DNA from: Kordia sp039026955
Lineage (GTDB): Bacteria; Bacteroidota; Bacteroidia; Flavobacteriales; Flavobacteriaceae
Assembly (NCBI GenBank): GCA_039026955.1
Contig: JBCCLH010000004.1
Coordinates: 1 to 64,000 of the forward strand
DNA: 64,000 nucleotides
Direction of reading: 5' to 3'
A model generated the notes under the pieces. It was not told the DNA's origin, did not search any database, and saw only the letters and a program-made list of their open reading frames with translations. A program made the position numbers and the translations under genes. This document shows positions 16,180 through 24,890 of the stretch, piece after piece; within the stretch, counting starts at the first letter, position 1; every line of letters starts with the position of its first letter.

Positions 16180-16310
16180 GAGGCTGTCTAAAAAGTACAG
16201 ATTTCGTCAAACCGAACTTGATTCGGTTTCTCATAACAGTTGATAATCACCATGATGAGATTCTGAGTCAAGCTCAGAATGACGCTTGCAAAGACTTTTT
16301 AGACAGCCTC
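16180..16310. repeat. Hairpin-rich dispersed repeat, copy 2 (inverted relative to copy 1)
   Basis: The 131-bp element has ends GAGGCTGTCTAAAAAGT (16180) and ACTTTTTAGACAGCCTC (to 16310) followed by TTTTTA. Internal hairpins lie at 16209-16229 and 16260-16280. It is the reverse complement of the copy at 12669-12822, lacking the extra internal stretch. It lies 25 bp after the DUF4837 gene and should terminate that operon. Confidence 0.75.
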
Positions 16311-16349
16311 TTTTTATTTCAAAGCGCTTTTGCAAGTTCCAAACGCGCT

Positions 16350-16373
16350 ATTGTGAGTTTCCAAACTCACAAT
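16350..16373. promoter_or_regulatory. Perfect 11-bp palindrome upstream of tex
   Basis: ATTGTGAGTTT and AAACTCACAAT are separated by only two bases, giving a 24-bp dyad 45 bp before the tex start codon. The two-base centre is too short for an RNA hairpin loop without losing pairs, so a DNA-binding site is more likely than a terminator. No regulator is identified. Confidence 0.4.
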
Positions 16374-16418
16374 AACATTTGCAACGTGTAGACACAATAC
16401 TAATTTACAATCAAAAAA

Positions 16419-18545
16419 ATGACCCAACTCCAATACATACAATCACAACTTTCCTTACCCCAAAAAAGCATTCTAAAAACAGTTGAATTACTCAACGAAG
16501 ATTGTACCATTCCTTTCATCGCGCGCTATCGAAAAGAAATGACAGGAAATTTAGATGAAGTGCAAATTGGACACATTGTAAAACTCAAAATGGCTTTCGA
16601 AGAACTCGAAAAACGAAGAGAAGCCATTCGAAAAGCCATTACCGAGCAAGAAGCACTGACGCCAAAACTCGAAGAAAAAATATCGCAAGCAAAAACCTTG
16701 ACAGCCTTAGAAGATTTATACTTACCCTTTAAGAAAAAGCGCAAAACCAAAGCGTCGGTTGCCAAAGAAAACGGATTGGAACCCTTGGCAAAAATCATCA
16801 TGAAGCAACAACATTCAGCTATACAATACGCAGCACAACGATTTGTAAAAGGAGCCGTGGAATCGGTTGAAAAAGCGATTGAAGGTGCGCGACATATTAT
16901 GGCAGAATGGATTAACGAAAATGAATACGTTAGAAACAAAATAAGACGCCTCTATCAACGAAAAGCAACGATCACAACCAAAGTAGTCAAAACGAAAAAA
17001 GATGACGAAACCGCGCAGAAATACAAGCAATATTTTGATTGGAGTGAATCGCTTCATAGAACACCTTCGCACCGTTTGTTGGCGATGTTGCGTGCCGAAA
17101 AAGAAGGATTTATCAAACTAAAAGTTGAGGTTGACAGAGACGAAGCCTTAGATATCATTGACGGACTCATCATCCGAACCGATGTCGCTTCTTGCACCGA
17201 TCAAGTGTTCATTGCTATTGAAGATGCGTACAAGCGTTTGTTATCACCAGCGATTGTCAACGAAGTGATGAACGATGTAAAAGCCAAAGCAGATGCTACC
17301 GCAATTTCGGTATTTGCGGATAATTTAAAACAACTTTTATTGGGCGCGCCGTTAGGACAAAAACGTGTCTTAGCGATTGATCCAGGATTTAAATCAGGTT
17401 GTAAAGTGGTGTGTTTGGATGAAAAAGGCGATTTAGTACACAACGAAAACATTTATCCGCATCCGCCACAGCGAGAAACGTCGCAGGCAAGGAAAAAAAT
17501 ACGTTCGTTGGTCAATGCGTATAAAATTGAAGCGATTGCCATCGGAAATGGAACCGCTTCACGCGAGACGGAGTTTTTTGTCAAAAAAATTCAATTTGAT
17601 CGCGATTTGCAAGTGTTTGTCGTAAATGAAGCAGGCGCGTCTGTCTATTCTGCGTCTAAAATTGCACGTGCCGAATTTCCGAATTATGACGTCACAGTTC
17701 GCGGTGCAGTTTCTATTGGAAGAAGATTGAAAGATCCGTTAGCCGAACTCGTAAAAATTGATCCGAAAGCGATTGGCGTAGGACAATATCAGCACGATGT
17801 GGATCAAACAAAATTAAAAGAAGAACTCGATACAGTGGTGATGAGTTGTGTAAATGCGGTCGGAGTGAATGTTAATACAGCAAGCAGCGCATTGTTGAGT
17901 TATGTATCTGGCATTGGTGTGAATTTGGCAGAAAATATTGTCAACTATCGTTCGGAACATGGAAAAATTGCTTCGCGTAGCAATCTCAAAAAAGTACCGC
18001 GCTTGGGTCCAAAAGCGTTTCAACAAGCCGCGGCATTCTTGCGAATTACAGATGCGAAACATCCGTTAGACAATTCTACGGTGCATCCTGAAAGTTATCA
18101 CATCGTAGAAAAAATGGCAAAAGACGTGAAACTTTCTGTAGATGAATTGATTGGCAACAAAGCGGTGTTAAGCAACATAAAATTAGAAAATTACTGTACA
18201 GAAACCATCGGATTGCCAACGTTGAATGACATTCTCAAAGAATTGGAAAAACCAGGAGTCGATCCGCGAAAAGCCGCCAAACTCTTCGAATTTGATCCGA
18301 ATGTAAAAACCATTGCTGACATAAAAGTCGGAATGTCCTTGCCTGGAATTGTGAATAATATTACCAATTTCGGTTGTTTTGTGGATATCGGAATCAAAGA
18401 AAGTGGTTTGGTACACATTTCAAAACTGGCAAACGAATTTATCAGCGATGTTAATTCAGTAGTAAAATTGCATCAGCATGTAGTTGTCAAAGTCATCGAA
18501 GTAGACGAAGCGCGCAAACGTATTCAGTTGTCGATGATTGATTAA
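16419..18545 (+). CDS. tex: Tex-family RNA-binding transcription accessory protein
   Basis: The 708-aa protein has the Tex layout. A helical N-terminus contains TIPFIARYRKEMTG and LEDLYLPFKKKRKT. A YqgF/RNase H-like domain (about 315-440, ALAIDPGFKSGCKVV region) is followed by helix-hairpin-helix repeats (about 490-560). A C-terminal S1 RNA-binding domain (about 640-708) carries VGMSLPGIVNNITNFGCFVDIG. Tex proteins bind nucleic acids and influence transcription; the exact role is not settled. It is monocistronic here, preceded by a palindromic site and followed by a repeat-rich gap. Length is normal. Confidence 0.96.
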   Translation: MTQLQYIQSQLSLPQKSILKTVELLNEDCTIPFIARYRKEMTGNLDEVQIGHIVKLKMAFEELEKRREAIRKAITEQEALTPKLEEKISQAKTLTALEDLYLPFKKKRKTKASVAKENGLEPLAKIIMKQQHSAIQYAAQRFVKGAVESVEKAIEGARHIMAEWINENEYVRNKIRRLYQRKATITTKVVKTKKDDETAQKYKQYFDWSESLHRTPSHRLLAMLRAEKEGFIKLKVEVDRDEALDIIDGLIIRTDVASCTDQVFIAIEDAYKRLLSPAIVNEVMNDVKAKADATAISVFADNLKQLLLGAPLGQKRVLAIDPGFKSGCKVVCLDEKGDLVHNENIYPHPPQRETSQARKKIRSLVNAYKIEAIAIGNGTASRETEFFVKKIQFDRDLQVFVVNEAGASVYSASKIARAEFPNYDVTVRGAVSIGRRLKDPLAELVKIDPKAIGVGQYQHDVDQTKLKEELDTVVMSCVNAVGVNVNTASSALLSYVSGIGVNLAENIVNYRSEHGKIASRSNLKKVPRLGPKAFQQAAAFLRITDAKHPLDNSTVHPESYHIVEKMAKDVKLSVDELIGNKAVLSNIKLENYCTETIGLPTLNDILKELEKPGVDPRKAAKLFEFDPNVKTIADIKVGMSLPGIVNNITNFGCFVDIGIKESGLVHISKLANEFISDVNSVVKLHQHVVVKVIEVDEARKRIQLSMID

Positions 18546-19131
18546 ATAAATAATTTTGACATTCCTGTGACACGTGCTGAACTTGATTCAGTAAGGCAGG
18601 AATTTGCTGTTTAATACTACTAATGATGTAGTAACTGAAGTGATTTAAAATTTAGCACTTCTAAGTACTTCTCGATATGATCCTGAATCAATACTGAATC
18701 AAGTTCAGCACATGGTTTAGGACACTCGAAGTGACGATTTTGTATAATACGCCATTGCGAAAGTTTTGGAAAAACTTGTGGCAATCTGTTTCTTTCAAAT
18801 ATCAATTCTGCTCTGATTTAGGCAGATTACCGCGCTGTCGCTTGTAATGACGTTTCATAATTTTATCAAAAATCACTTGTTTTTGTCACAGAAATCGAAG
18901 TCGAAATTGAATTCGAAACTCCAAACGTCAGTTCGAGTGTCCTGAACGTGATTCAGGATGTATCGAGAACAACTATAAAGTTATTAGTTTATGAGTTGAT
19001 AAGTTTATGAGTTTAGTTTTGAAGCAAATCCAAAAAAAGAAACTTTCGAAATCTCTCATCAATAAAAGAATCACAATAATTTTTTAGAATTAGTACATCA
19101 ATACTAATTTAATATTTAAAGCTCAAGATTT
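18546..19131. repeat. 586-bp intergenic region with dispersed palindromes
   Basis: No gene is visible here. The stretch holds three CTGAA(CTTGA/TCAAG-type)TTCAG palindromes, at 18577-18591, 18694-18708 and 18941-18957, of the same type found inside the repeats near pgk and DUF4837. An ATTCCTG/CAGGAAT pair frames the first one. The phrase AGTTTATGAGTT occurs twice near 18990-19015. These are typical flavobacterial intergenic repeats and may serve as terminators for the convergent tex gene and the minus-strand lipoprotein gene. Confidence 0.5.
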
Positions 19132-19773
19132 TTAATTCTTTATTTTTTCAAAAATATCTTTATAAATCTCCATCATATAAAAACCACCAGAACGCATAAA
19201 ATACATGCGATTTTCTTCTAGGAACAACTCGTGTGGCGATTTGGTCACATACGTCCACAAACGATGATTGGATAATGATGCTTTCACTGAATTATATATT
19301 GCTTTTGCCGTTTCAGAAGTTTTAAAAATATACTCTTCCACCGTCACTCTAGGATAGGTATTTCCATTAGGACGCATGGGTTTTGTACCTTTTAAAAATG
19401 CTTTTTGAATTTGGTGTAATTCTCGTTCAAACTGTGCAATATTGATATGTTTTGTCAACGAATCTTCTCGTTTTTGAATGCGTTTTATATTTCCTAAAAG
19501 CAGACTTTTTTGTGGAGTTACACTATCTAAACTTTTAAGTTGGTAGTTGTGTTCTAATGAATGTAAGCGCGTTACTTTCTCTTTTAATTTTGAATTGAGC
19601 GGTATACTTTTTATAGTGTCACTTACGTGAGAAGTTTTTATGTGCGCACTGCTGTCTTTAACAGATTCGGAAGCTTCTTTTACCTCAGAAGGTGTCTTTT
19701 TCTTCATGTTGGAATCACAAGAAAATACAAGTACAAAAACCAATAGAACGATAGAAAGCGCGCTTTTTTTCAT
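19132..19773 (-). CDS. Hypothetical lipoprotein, 213 aa
   Basis: A lipoprotein signal peptide ends in VFSC (Cys at residue 19), so the protein should be anchored to a membrane facing the periplasm or outside. After a Ser/Lys-rich linker (about 20-60) the rest is helical and charged, with KKxLLLGNIKRIQKRED and a C-terminal FLEENRMYFMRSGGFYMMEIY segment. I do not recognise a family. It follows the PsbP/DcrB-like gene on the same strand by 23 bp, so the pair is probably one operon. Confidence 0.65.
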   Translation of the reverse strand: MKKSALSIVLLVFVLVFSCDSNMKKKTPSEVKEASESVKDSSAHIKTSHVSDTIKSIPLNSKLKEKVTRLHSLEHNYQLKSLDSVTPQKSLLLGNIKRIQKREDSLTKHINIAQFERELHQIQKAFLKGTKPMRPNGNTYPRVTVEEYIFKTSETAKAIYNSVKASLSNHRLWTYVTKSPHELFLEENRMYFMRSGGFYMMEIYKDIFEKIKN

Positions 19774-19796
19774 CTGCTATTTACAAGTGGTTGTTT

Positions 19797-20306
19797 CTAT
19801 TTCAAACGAAAACTTTTAAAAATGGTGCTTCCAATTTTCACATAGTTATAAAACTCACTTTCCATACTCGTCAATGTCAGCACATACGCTTTTTCATTTT
19901 TCACATAAAAATGCTGTAAAAACTTTAGCGTCACACCGCTTTGTTCGCCAGTATATACCATTCTGTGATACGGTATAGCTCCTTTTGTTACACGTTCGCT
20001 ACTAATAATTTTTACGCCTTCAACCATGGTTTTAATTTGACCTTCCGAAAGCTCTGTAAATCCATCAAGGTCCAAATCATAGCCTGCCAAATCTTGAACG
20101 ACTACATTGATATTTTCCGCGAATCCATCTGCGGCGTCTTCTTCGTTGTACAATAATAAATCTGCTCCTATATTAGAAGCGGTATCAGCTACCCAATCAC
20201 TCGGATATTTTATAGAATACGAATTTTGTGAGATGGTTTTCCAAGTTTGTTGTGCGCTGACTTGAACCGTGGCAAGTACAATAAACAGAAATGCTATTTT
20301 TTTCAT
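19797..20306 (-). CDS. Secreted PsbP/DcrB-like protein, 169 aa
   Basis: A signal peptide (residues 1-18, ending VQVSAQ) precedes a domain with WKTISQNSYSIKYPSDW near the N-terminus. This is the opening typical of PsbP/DcrB-like (DUF1795-type) folds. The domain continues with FTELSEGQIKTMV, a hydrophobic YHRMVYTGEQSGVTLKF strand pair, and ends FKSFRLK. Such proteins are periplasmic or surface-exposed, with poorly known roles. It is the first gene of a two-gene minus-strand unit. The tatA terminator lies between it and tatA, so it needs its own promoter, which I cannot pinpoint. Confidence 0.65.
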   Translation of the reverse strand: MKKIAFLFIVLATVQVSAQQTWKTISQNSYSIKYPSDWVADTASNIGADLLLYNEEDAADGFAENINVVVQDLAGYDLDLDGFTELSEGQIKTMVEGVKIISSERVTKGAIPYHRMVYTGEQSGVTLKFLQHFYVKNEKAYVLTLTSMESEFYNYVKIGSTIFKSFRLK

Positions 20307-20367
20307 GATTTTGATAATTCTATGATGAAATGAAGTTTAAAGCTAGTGCTTTTGTCTTAAAACAAAA

Positions 20368-20394
20368 AATCCACACTTGCTATTAGTGTGGATT
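20368..20394 (-). terminator. Intrinsic terminator downstream of tatA
   Basis: AATCCACAC (20368-20376) and GTGTGGATT (20386-20394) form a perfect 9-bp stem with a 9-nt loop. On the minus strand it is followed by a U-rich run (20362-20368 and beyond). It begins 29 bp after the tatA stop. Confidence 0.75.
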
Positions 20395-20422
20395 CTGTAT
20401 TTTATAATTAAAAATAGAAAAA

Positions 20423-20611
20423 CTATTCTTTCTCTACTTTCTTAGTCTCGTCTTCTCCTTTAGTGGCATCCTTAAATTCCTTAATTCCGCTACCTAAACC
20501 GCGCATTAATTCTGGAATTTTTCTTCCTCCGAATAAAAGTAATACAACAACTACAATTAAAATAATTGAAGTTCCTCCAGGAATGGCTAAAAACATATGT
20601 AATGACATCAT
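20423..20611 (-). CDS. tatA: Twin-arginine translocase subunit TatA
   Basis: The small protein (up to 62 aa) has one N-terminal transmembrane helix (about residues 11-27, IPGGTSIILIVVVVLLLF). The canonical FGGRKIPELMRGLGSGIKEFK hinge and amphipathic helix follow, then a short charged tail. TatA oligomers form the passage for folded proteins carrying twin-arginine signals. Possible starts are the Mets at residues 1, 2 and 6; the shortest would still be a normal TatA. It has its own -7 box and terminator, so it is monocistronic and divergent from the M23 peptidase gene. tatC is not in this window. Confidence 0.93.
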   Translation of the reverse strand: MMSLHMFLAIPGGTSIILIVVVVLLLFGGRKIPELMRGLGSGIKEFKDATKGEDETKKVEKE

Positions 20612-20631
20612 AATGATTCGTATTTAAGTTA

Positions 20632-20639
20632 CAAAGGTA
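20632..20639 (-). promoter_or_regulatory. -7 box (TACCTTTG) for tatA
   Basis: This is an exact TAnnTTTG match on the minus strand, 20 bp upstream of the first tatA Met. Confidence 0.45.
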
Positions 20640-20716
20640 AAAATAAATAGATACGTAACGTTACGGAATCATAAAAAAAACACAATCATACCGCATAATC
20701 CTACTATTTTTCTTTT

Positions 20717-20724
20717 TAAGTTTG
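20717..20724 (+). promoter_or_regulatory. -7 box (TAAGTTTG) for the M23 peptidase gene
   Basis: This is an exact TAnnTTTG match only 5 bp before the ATG at 20730. Transcription would start at or beside the start codon, giving a leaderless or nearly leaderless mRNA. Confidence 0.45.
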
Positions 20725-20729
20725 TATCC

Positions 20730-21602
20730 ATGGCAAAAGAAAAGCAAAAAAGACAACAACTCAAAAAGAAACTTTTGCACAAGTATCGTTTGGTCATTTT
20801 GAATGAAGATACTTTTGAAGAACGTATTTCTTTTAAACTCACGCGGTTAAATGTTTTTGTATTGGTTGCTTTTTCTGCAATTTTGCTAATTGTAATGACT
20901 ACTTTTTTAATTGCTTTTACCTCATTGCGAGAATATATTCCAGGCTATTCGTCTACGGCGTTGAAACAACAAGCGATCGATTTGTATGAAAAGATCGATT
21001 CGCTCGAACAAATTGCACGACGTGATTCTATTTATTTAAAATCGATTCGGAATGTCCTTACGGGAGAAATAAAAAGTGAAAGTATCAACAAAGATTCGTT
21101 GTACCGATCGTTTGAGCTTGATCCCGATGAGGTTGATTTGTCGCCTAGCAAACAAGATTCGCTCTTACGAGAAGAAGTCGCGCAGGAAGACAAATACAAC
21201 TTGTTTGAAACTGCGACCGCGAAAGTGAACTTTAAACTGTTTCCACCTGTAAAAGGAGAAATTACCCAACGATACAACCCAAAAGAAAAGCATTTTGCTG
21301 TTGATGTCGCTGTGCCCAAAGACACACCTGTAAAAGCAACCGCGGATGGAATGGTCATTTTCTCCGAATGGACAGCCGAAACAGGTTATGTCATCATCAT
21401 TGAACACTCAAACAATCTAATATCAGTATACAAACACAATGCTTCGCTCACCAAACGACAAGGCGATTTGGTACGCGTCGGAGAAGTCATTGCCAAAGCC
21501 GGAAATACAGGCGAATTCACCACAGGAACACATTTGCATTTTGAACTGTGGAGCGAAGGTTACTCCATTGATCCTGAATCGTTTGTTGATTTTACATTGT
21601 AA
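20730..21602 (+). CDS. M23-family peptidoglycan endopeptidase, membrane-anchored
   Basis: The 290-aa protein has a basic cytoplasmic N-terminus, one transmembrane helix (about 42-64) and a periplasmic linker. A LytM domain (about 175-285) carries the zinc ligands in HFAVD (His-x3-Asp) and HLHFEL (His-x-His), so catalysis is likely. The middle motif reads YKHNASL in place of the usual YGHLS but keeps the His. Such enzymes cut peptide cross-links in peptidoglycan. A 41-bp gap separates it from the GH3-family gene on the same strand. Confidence 0.92.
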   Translation: MAKEKQKRQQLKKKLLHKYRLVILNEDTFEERISFKLTRLNVFVLVAFSAILLIVMTTFLIAFTSLREYIPGYSSTALKQQAIDLYEKIDSLEQIARRDSIYLKSIRNVLTGEIKSESINKDSLYRSFELDPDEVDLSPSKQDSLLREEVAQEDKYNLFETATAKVNFKLFPPVKGEITQRYNPKEKHFAVDVAVPKDTPVKATADGMVIFSEWTAETGYVIIIEHSNNLISVYKHNASLTKRQGDLVRVGEVIAKAGNTGEFTTGTHLHFELWSEGYSIDPESFVDFTL

Positions 21603-21643
21603 AAAATAAACCATCTGATTATCCTAAAGAAAGCAACACACAG

Positions 21644-23143
21644 ATGAAATCACTCAAAGCCCTTTTAGCAAAACCTTTTGCACGTTACATCCAAAAAAAA
21701 GTATCCAAATGGGCAAACAATCCGATACAAACACAAGAAAAGGTGTTTCAAAAACTGATCAAAGAAGCTGCACAAACGGAATTCGGGAAAGATCATGATT
21801 TTAAAAACATTCACTCGCATGCAGATTTTGTAAAACGCGTTCCTATTCGCGATTATGAAGCCTTGCGTCCATATGTAGATCGAGTGGTGGCGGGCGAAAG
21901 TGATATTCTTTGGAAAGGAAAACCGGTGTACTTTGCCAAAACTTCAGGAACGACTTCAGGTGCAAAATACATTCCTATTACAAAAGAATCCATGCCGACA
22001 CATGTAGAAGCGGCTCGAAACGCGATTCTGCTCTACATTGCGGAAACAGGCAATACGGATTTTGTAGACGGAAAAATGATCTTTCTGCAAGGAAGTCCAG
22101 TATTACAAGAAAAAAACGGTGTAAAACTTGGAAGACTTTCAGGAATTGTAGCGCATTACGTGCCAGGTTATTTACAAAAAAACAGAATGCCAAGTTGGGA
22201 AACCAATTGCATCGAAGATTGGGAAACCAAAGTAGAAGCGATTGTCGATGAAACGCTGAACGAAAAAATGGCGATTATCAGTGGAATTCCATCGTGGGTG
22301 CAAATGTATTTTGAACGCATTGAAGCGCGAACTGGCAAAAAAGTAGGGGAGGTTTTTCAGGATTTTAACCTATTTATCTATGGCGGAGTGAATTTTGAAC
22401 CGTATCGCAATAAATTTGAAAATTTAATTGGACGAAAAGTAGATAGCATCGAATTGTATCCTGCAAGTGAAGGATTTTTTGCGTTTCAAGATAAGCAAGA
22501 CGACAAAGGCATGTTGCTGCAATTAAACTCAGGTATTTTTTATGAATTTATTAAAGCAGATGAATTTTTTGAGGAAAACCCAACTCGAATTACGATTAAA
22601 GATGTAGAAATTGGTGTGAATTATGTCATCATCATTTCGTCAAACGCGGGACTTTGGAGCTATAATATTGGTGATACGGTGGAATTCACGTCTGTAAAAC
22701 CGTATAAAGTCATCGTTTCGGGTCGCATCAAACATTTTATTTCGGCGTTTGGGGAACATGTCATTGGCAAAGAAGTAGAACAAGCTTTGAACGACGCATT
22801 GCAACAATCTGGCGCAAGCATTAATGAATTTACCGTCGCACCACAAATAAATCCCGCTGACGGTTTGCCGTATCACGAATGGTTTATTGAATTTGAAAAA
22901 GAACCTGAACACATGGATGCGTTTGCCGAAACCATTGATGCTTCATTACAAAAACAAAACAGTTATTATTTTGACTTGATTGACGGGAAAGTATTACAGC
23001 GTTTACACGTCACCAAAATTCAAAAAGATGGCTTTCAAAACTACATGAAATCCATCGGAAAATTGGGTGGACAAAATAAAATTCCGAGATTGTCAAACGA
23101 TAGAAAAATTGCGGAAATACTAACGAAGCACAAAAAAACTTAG
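21644..23143 (+). CDS. GH3-family (auxin-responsive promoter family) acyl-adenylating enzyme
   Basis: The 499-aa protein shows the GH3/ANL superfamily nucleotide-binding signature YFAKTSGTTSGAKYIPIT (about residues 88-105). A second conserved region, ELYPASEGFFAFQ, lies at about 273-285, and the C-terminal IKHFISAFGEHVIGKEVEQA motif is present. Plant homologues join amino acids to small acids by way of acyl-AMP; bacterial substrates are unknown. Nothing around it suggests a specific substrate. It is conserved in this position in Flavobacteria as far as I recall. Length is normal for the bacterial members. Confidence 0.88.
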   Translation: MKSLKALLAKPFARYIQKKVSKWANNPIQTQEKVFQKLIKEAAQTEFGKDHDFKNIHSHADFVKRVPIRDYEALRPYVDRVVAGESDILWKGKPVYFAKTSGTTSGAKYIPITKESMPTHVEAARNAILLYIAETGNTDFVDGKMIFLQGSPVLQEKNGVKLGRLSGIVAHYVPGYLQKNRMPSWETNCIEDWETKVEAIVDETLNEKMAIISGIPSWVQMYFERIEARTGKKVGEVFQDFNLFIYGGVNFEPYRNKFENLIGRKVDSIELYPASEGFFAFQDKQDDKGMLLQLNSGIFYEFIKADEFFEENPTRITIKDVEIGVNYVIIISSNAGLWSYNIGDTVEFTSVKPYKVIVSGRIKHFISAFGEHVIGKEVEQALNDALQQSGASINEFTVAPQINPADGLPYHEWFIEFEKEPEHMDAFAETIDASLQKQNSYYFDLIDGKVLQRLHVTKIQKDGFQNYMKSIGKLGGQNKIPRLSNDRKIAEILTKHKKT

Positions 23144-23161
23144 AAATCCCAAATTTACTTG

Positions 23162-23169
23162 TATTTTTG
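23162..23169 (+). promoter_or_regulatory. -7 box (TATTTTTG) for the DUF6909-type gene
   Basis: This is an exact TAnnTTTG match 16 bp before the ATG at 23186. It supports that ATG, since an upstream Met at 23159 would lie before the promoter's expected start point. Confidence 0.45.
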
Positions 23170-23185
23170 TGCGGAAAAACCATTT

Positions 23186-24880
23186 ATGAGCAACATCAGA
23201 ATACACGAAAGAACAAGAGCCCAAGAATCGTCAGGAGCAATTGAACGTTTGTATATTACCATGCGACACCTATTCAATCGTGGTTTTTACAAACCTATGG
23301 GCGTTTCGGGAGAAACCTTGCGAGAAGCACTGCTGTTATTACGTCCAGAAATTTATGGTTCTGTAGCAGATAAAAAGGCGGAAATCAACGGTTTATTCTA
23401 TGTGATTGATCGTTTGCCAGTTGGCATTGAAGAATGTCGTTTTATCAATTTAACTTCTGATGAAGGTTTTCAAAACTCGCACTTTAAAGTTATTATTCCT
23501 CCGAAAAGACGCAGAAATTGCTACCGAATTGATGAAGAACAAATGAATATTGAGATCACTCGAGGTCGCTCGGAAATCTATGATATTTTGACGCATTTGA
23601 CGTTTTTATTCATCGAATCGCACAAAATCTGCGACCGTGTATTGATCAATGAAGAAGGAAAAACAATCCGCGATTGGGAAAAACTCGCACAAGCCGTAAG
23701 CAAAAAGAAAAAGCTCAGTTTGGCCGAACGTGAAGTCGCTATTACACATACTGCCAATATTTTAGGAAGAACTTTTGAGGAAATATTAGACGCGCATCAA
23801 ACCTTTTCAACCAAAGAAAATCCAGAGCGTTTTCTCAACATTATTTACTGGTTAGGGAAACTAGCCATTGAGGAAATTACTTCGGGTAAAAAGAGAGAAA
23901 TCTCCTTTAGTCGCGTGCTGCGTGAGCGTTTGGGGCATCACATTCACGGCGAAATTTGGGCAAACAATATCAAAAAAGTTCTCAAAGACCATCAGCTATT
24001 ACAAAGACCAATTCACATCATCAGTGCCAACATGCACAGTGTGATGAACTCCATATTTGCACCGCAATTATTAAAAAAACAGCTCAATACAACGGATGAA
24101 TTTGATATATTTGAAGCATTGAGCGCTTCTGAGAACAATTCGCTTCGAAATAAAGTGGAAAAAGAAGCGTTGAAAAAAGGAATGATTTACATCAAAGACC
24201 AATCAGGAACCAATATCAACGTGCAAATTTTTGATACCGCCAAAATAGATTTCAGCAAAACATCCTATAATTGTTGTGCCACCAATGATGCAGAAAAACC
24301 TGTATTATTTGTGATGGACTATGCTTTTGGCGAACAAGCTTATGAAACCATTGATGAGTTTTTGAAACCATACACAAGTGCCGATAAAACAGAAAAGGAA
24401 TACTTAAATGTCGCGTCGGTTTCTATTATGGGAAAAGCGGGAATTTTGGAAGGTGGAAAAGGAGATATTATGATTCCTTCGGCACATATCTTTGAAGGCA
24501 CGGCGGACAATTATCCTTTTAAAAACGAATTGGCGAAAGAAGACTTAGAAGGTCACGGATTGGAAGTATTTGAAGGCTCTATGATTACTGTTTTAGGAAC
24601 GTCGTTGCAAAACAAAGACATTCTAAAATTCTTCCATGATTCTACATGGAATGTCATCGGTCTTGAAATGGAAGGCGCACATTATCAAAAAGCCATCCAA
24701 TCGGCTTCAAGAATCCGAAGAAGTATTTCAGAAAATGTAAAAGTGCGTTATGCGTACTATGCATCTGATAATCCACTAGAAACAGGAAGCACACTGGCTT
24801 CTGGCGGATTGGGAACCACTGGCGTAAAACCTACCTACTTAATAACAAGAAAAATATTAGAACAACTATTTAACAACTAA
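23186..24880 (+). CDS. Bacteroidetes-conserved protein, probably DUF6909 family
   Basis: The 564-aa protein has no signal peptide and no membrane helix. It starts MSNIRIHERTRAQESSGAI; an in-frame Met nine codons earlier is rejected because of the -7 box at 23162. Conserved-looking stretches are TMRHLFNRGFYKPMGVSG near the start, RDWEKLAQAVSKKKKLSL in the middle, and GKAGILEGGKGDIMIPSAH and WNVIGLEMEGAHYQ near the end. The last resembles a nucleoside-phosphorylase-like GLEMEG pattern. I recall this as DUF6909, from memory only. The glycan locus begins 10 bp after it, so the chain-length gene may be cotranscribed. Confidence 0.75.
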   Translation: MSNIRIHERTRAQESSGAIERLYITMRHLFNRGFYKPMGVSGETLREALLLLRPEIYGSVADKKAEINGLFYVIDRLPVGIEECRFINLTSDEGFQNSHFKVIIPPKRRRNCYRIDEEQMNIEITRGRSEIYDILTHLTFLFIESHKICDRVLINEEGKTIRDWEKLAQAVSKKKKLSLAEREVAITHTANILGRTFEEILDAHQTFSTKENPERFLNIIYWLGKLAIEEITSGKKREISFSRVLRERLGHHIHGEIWANNIKKVLKDHQLLQRPIHIISANMHSVMNSIFAPQLLKKQLNTTDEFDIFEALSASENNSLRNKVEKEALKKGMIYIKDQSGTNINVQIFDTAKIDFSKTSYNCCATNDAEKPVLFVMDYAFGEQAYETIDEFLKPYTSADKTEKEYLNVASVSIMGKAGILEGGKGDIMIPSAHIFEGTADNYPFKNELAKEDLEGHGLEVFEGSMITVLGTSLQNKDILKFFHDSTWNVIGLEMEGAHYQKAIQSASRIRRSISENVKVRYAYYASDNPLETGSTLASGGLGTTGVKPTYLITRKILEQLFNN

Positions 24881-24890
24881 TAACAAGAAT

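Noticed and set aside
16526..16939. 137-codon minus-strand open frame within tex
   Set aside because: It is antisense to the conserved Tex N-terminal region; composition (Ser/Cys/Phe-rich) indicates a shadow.
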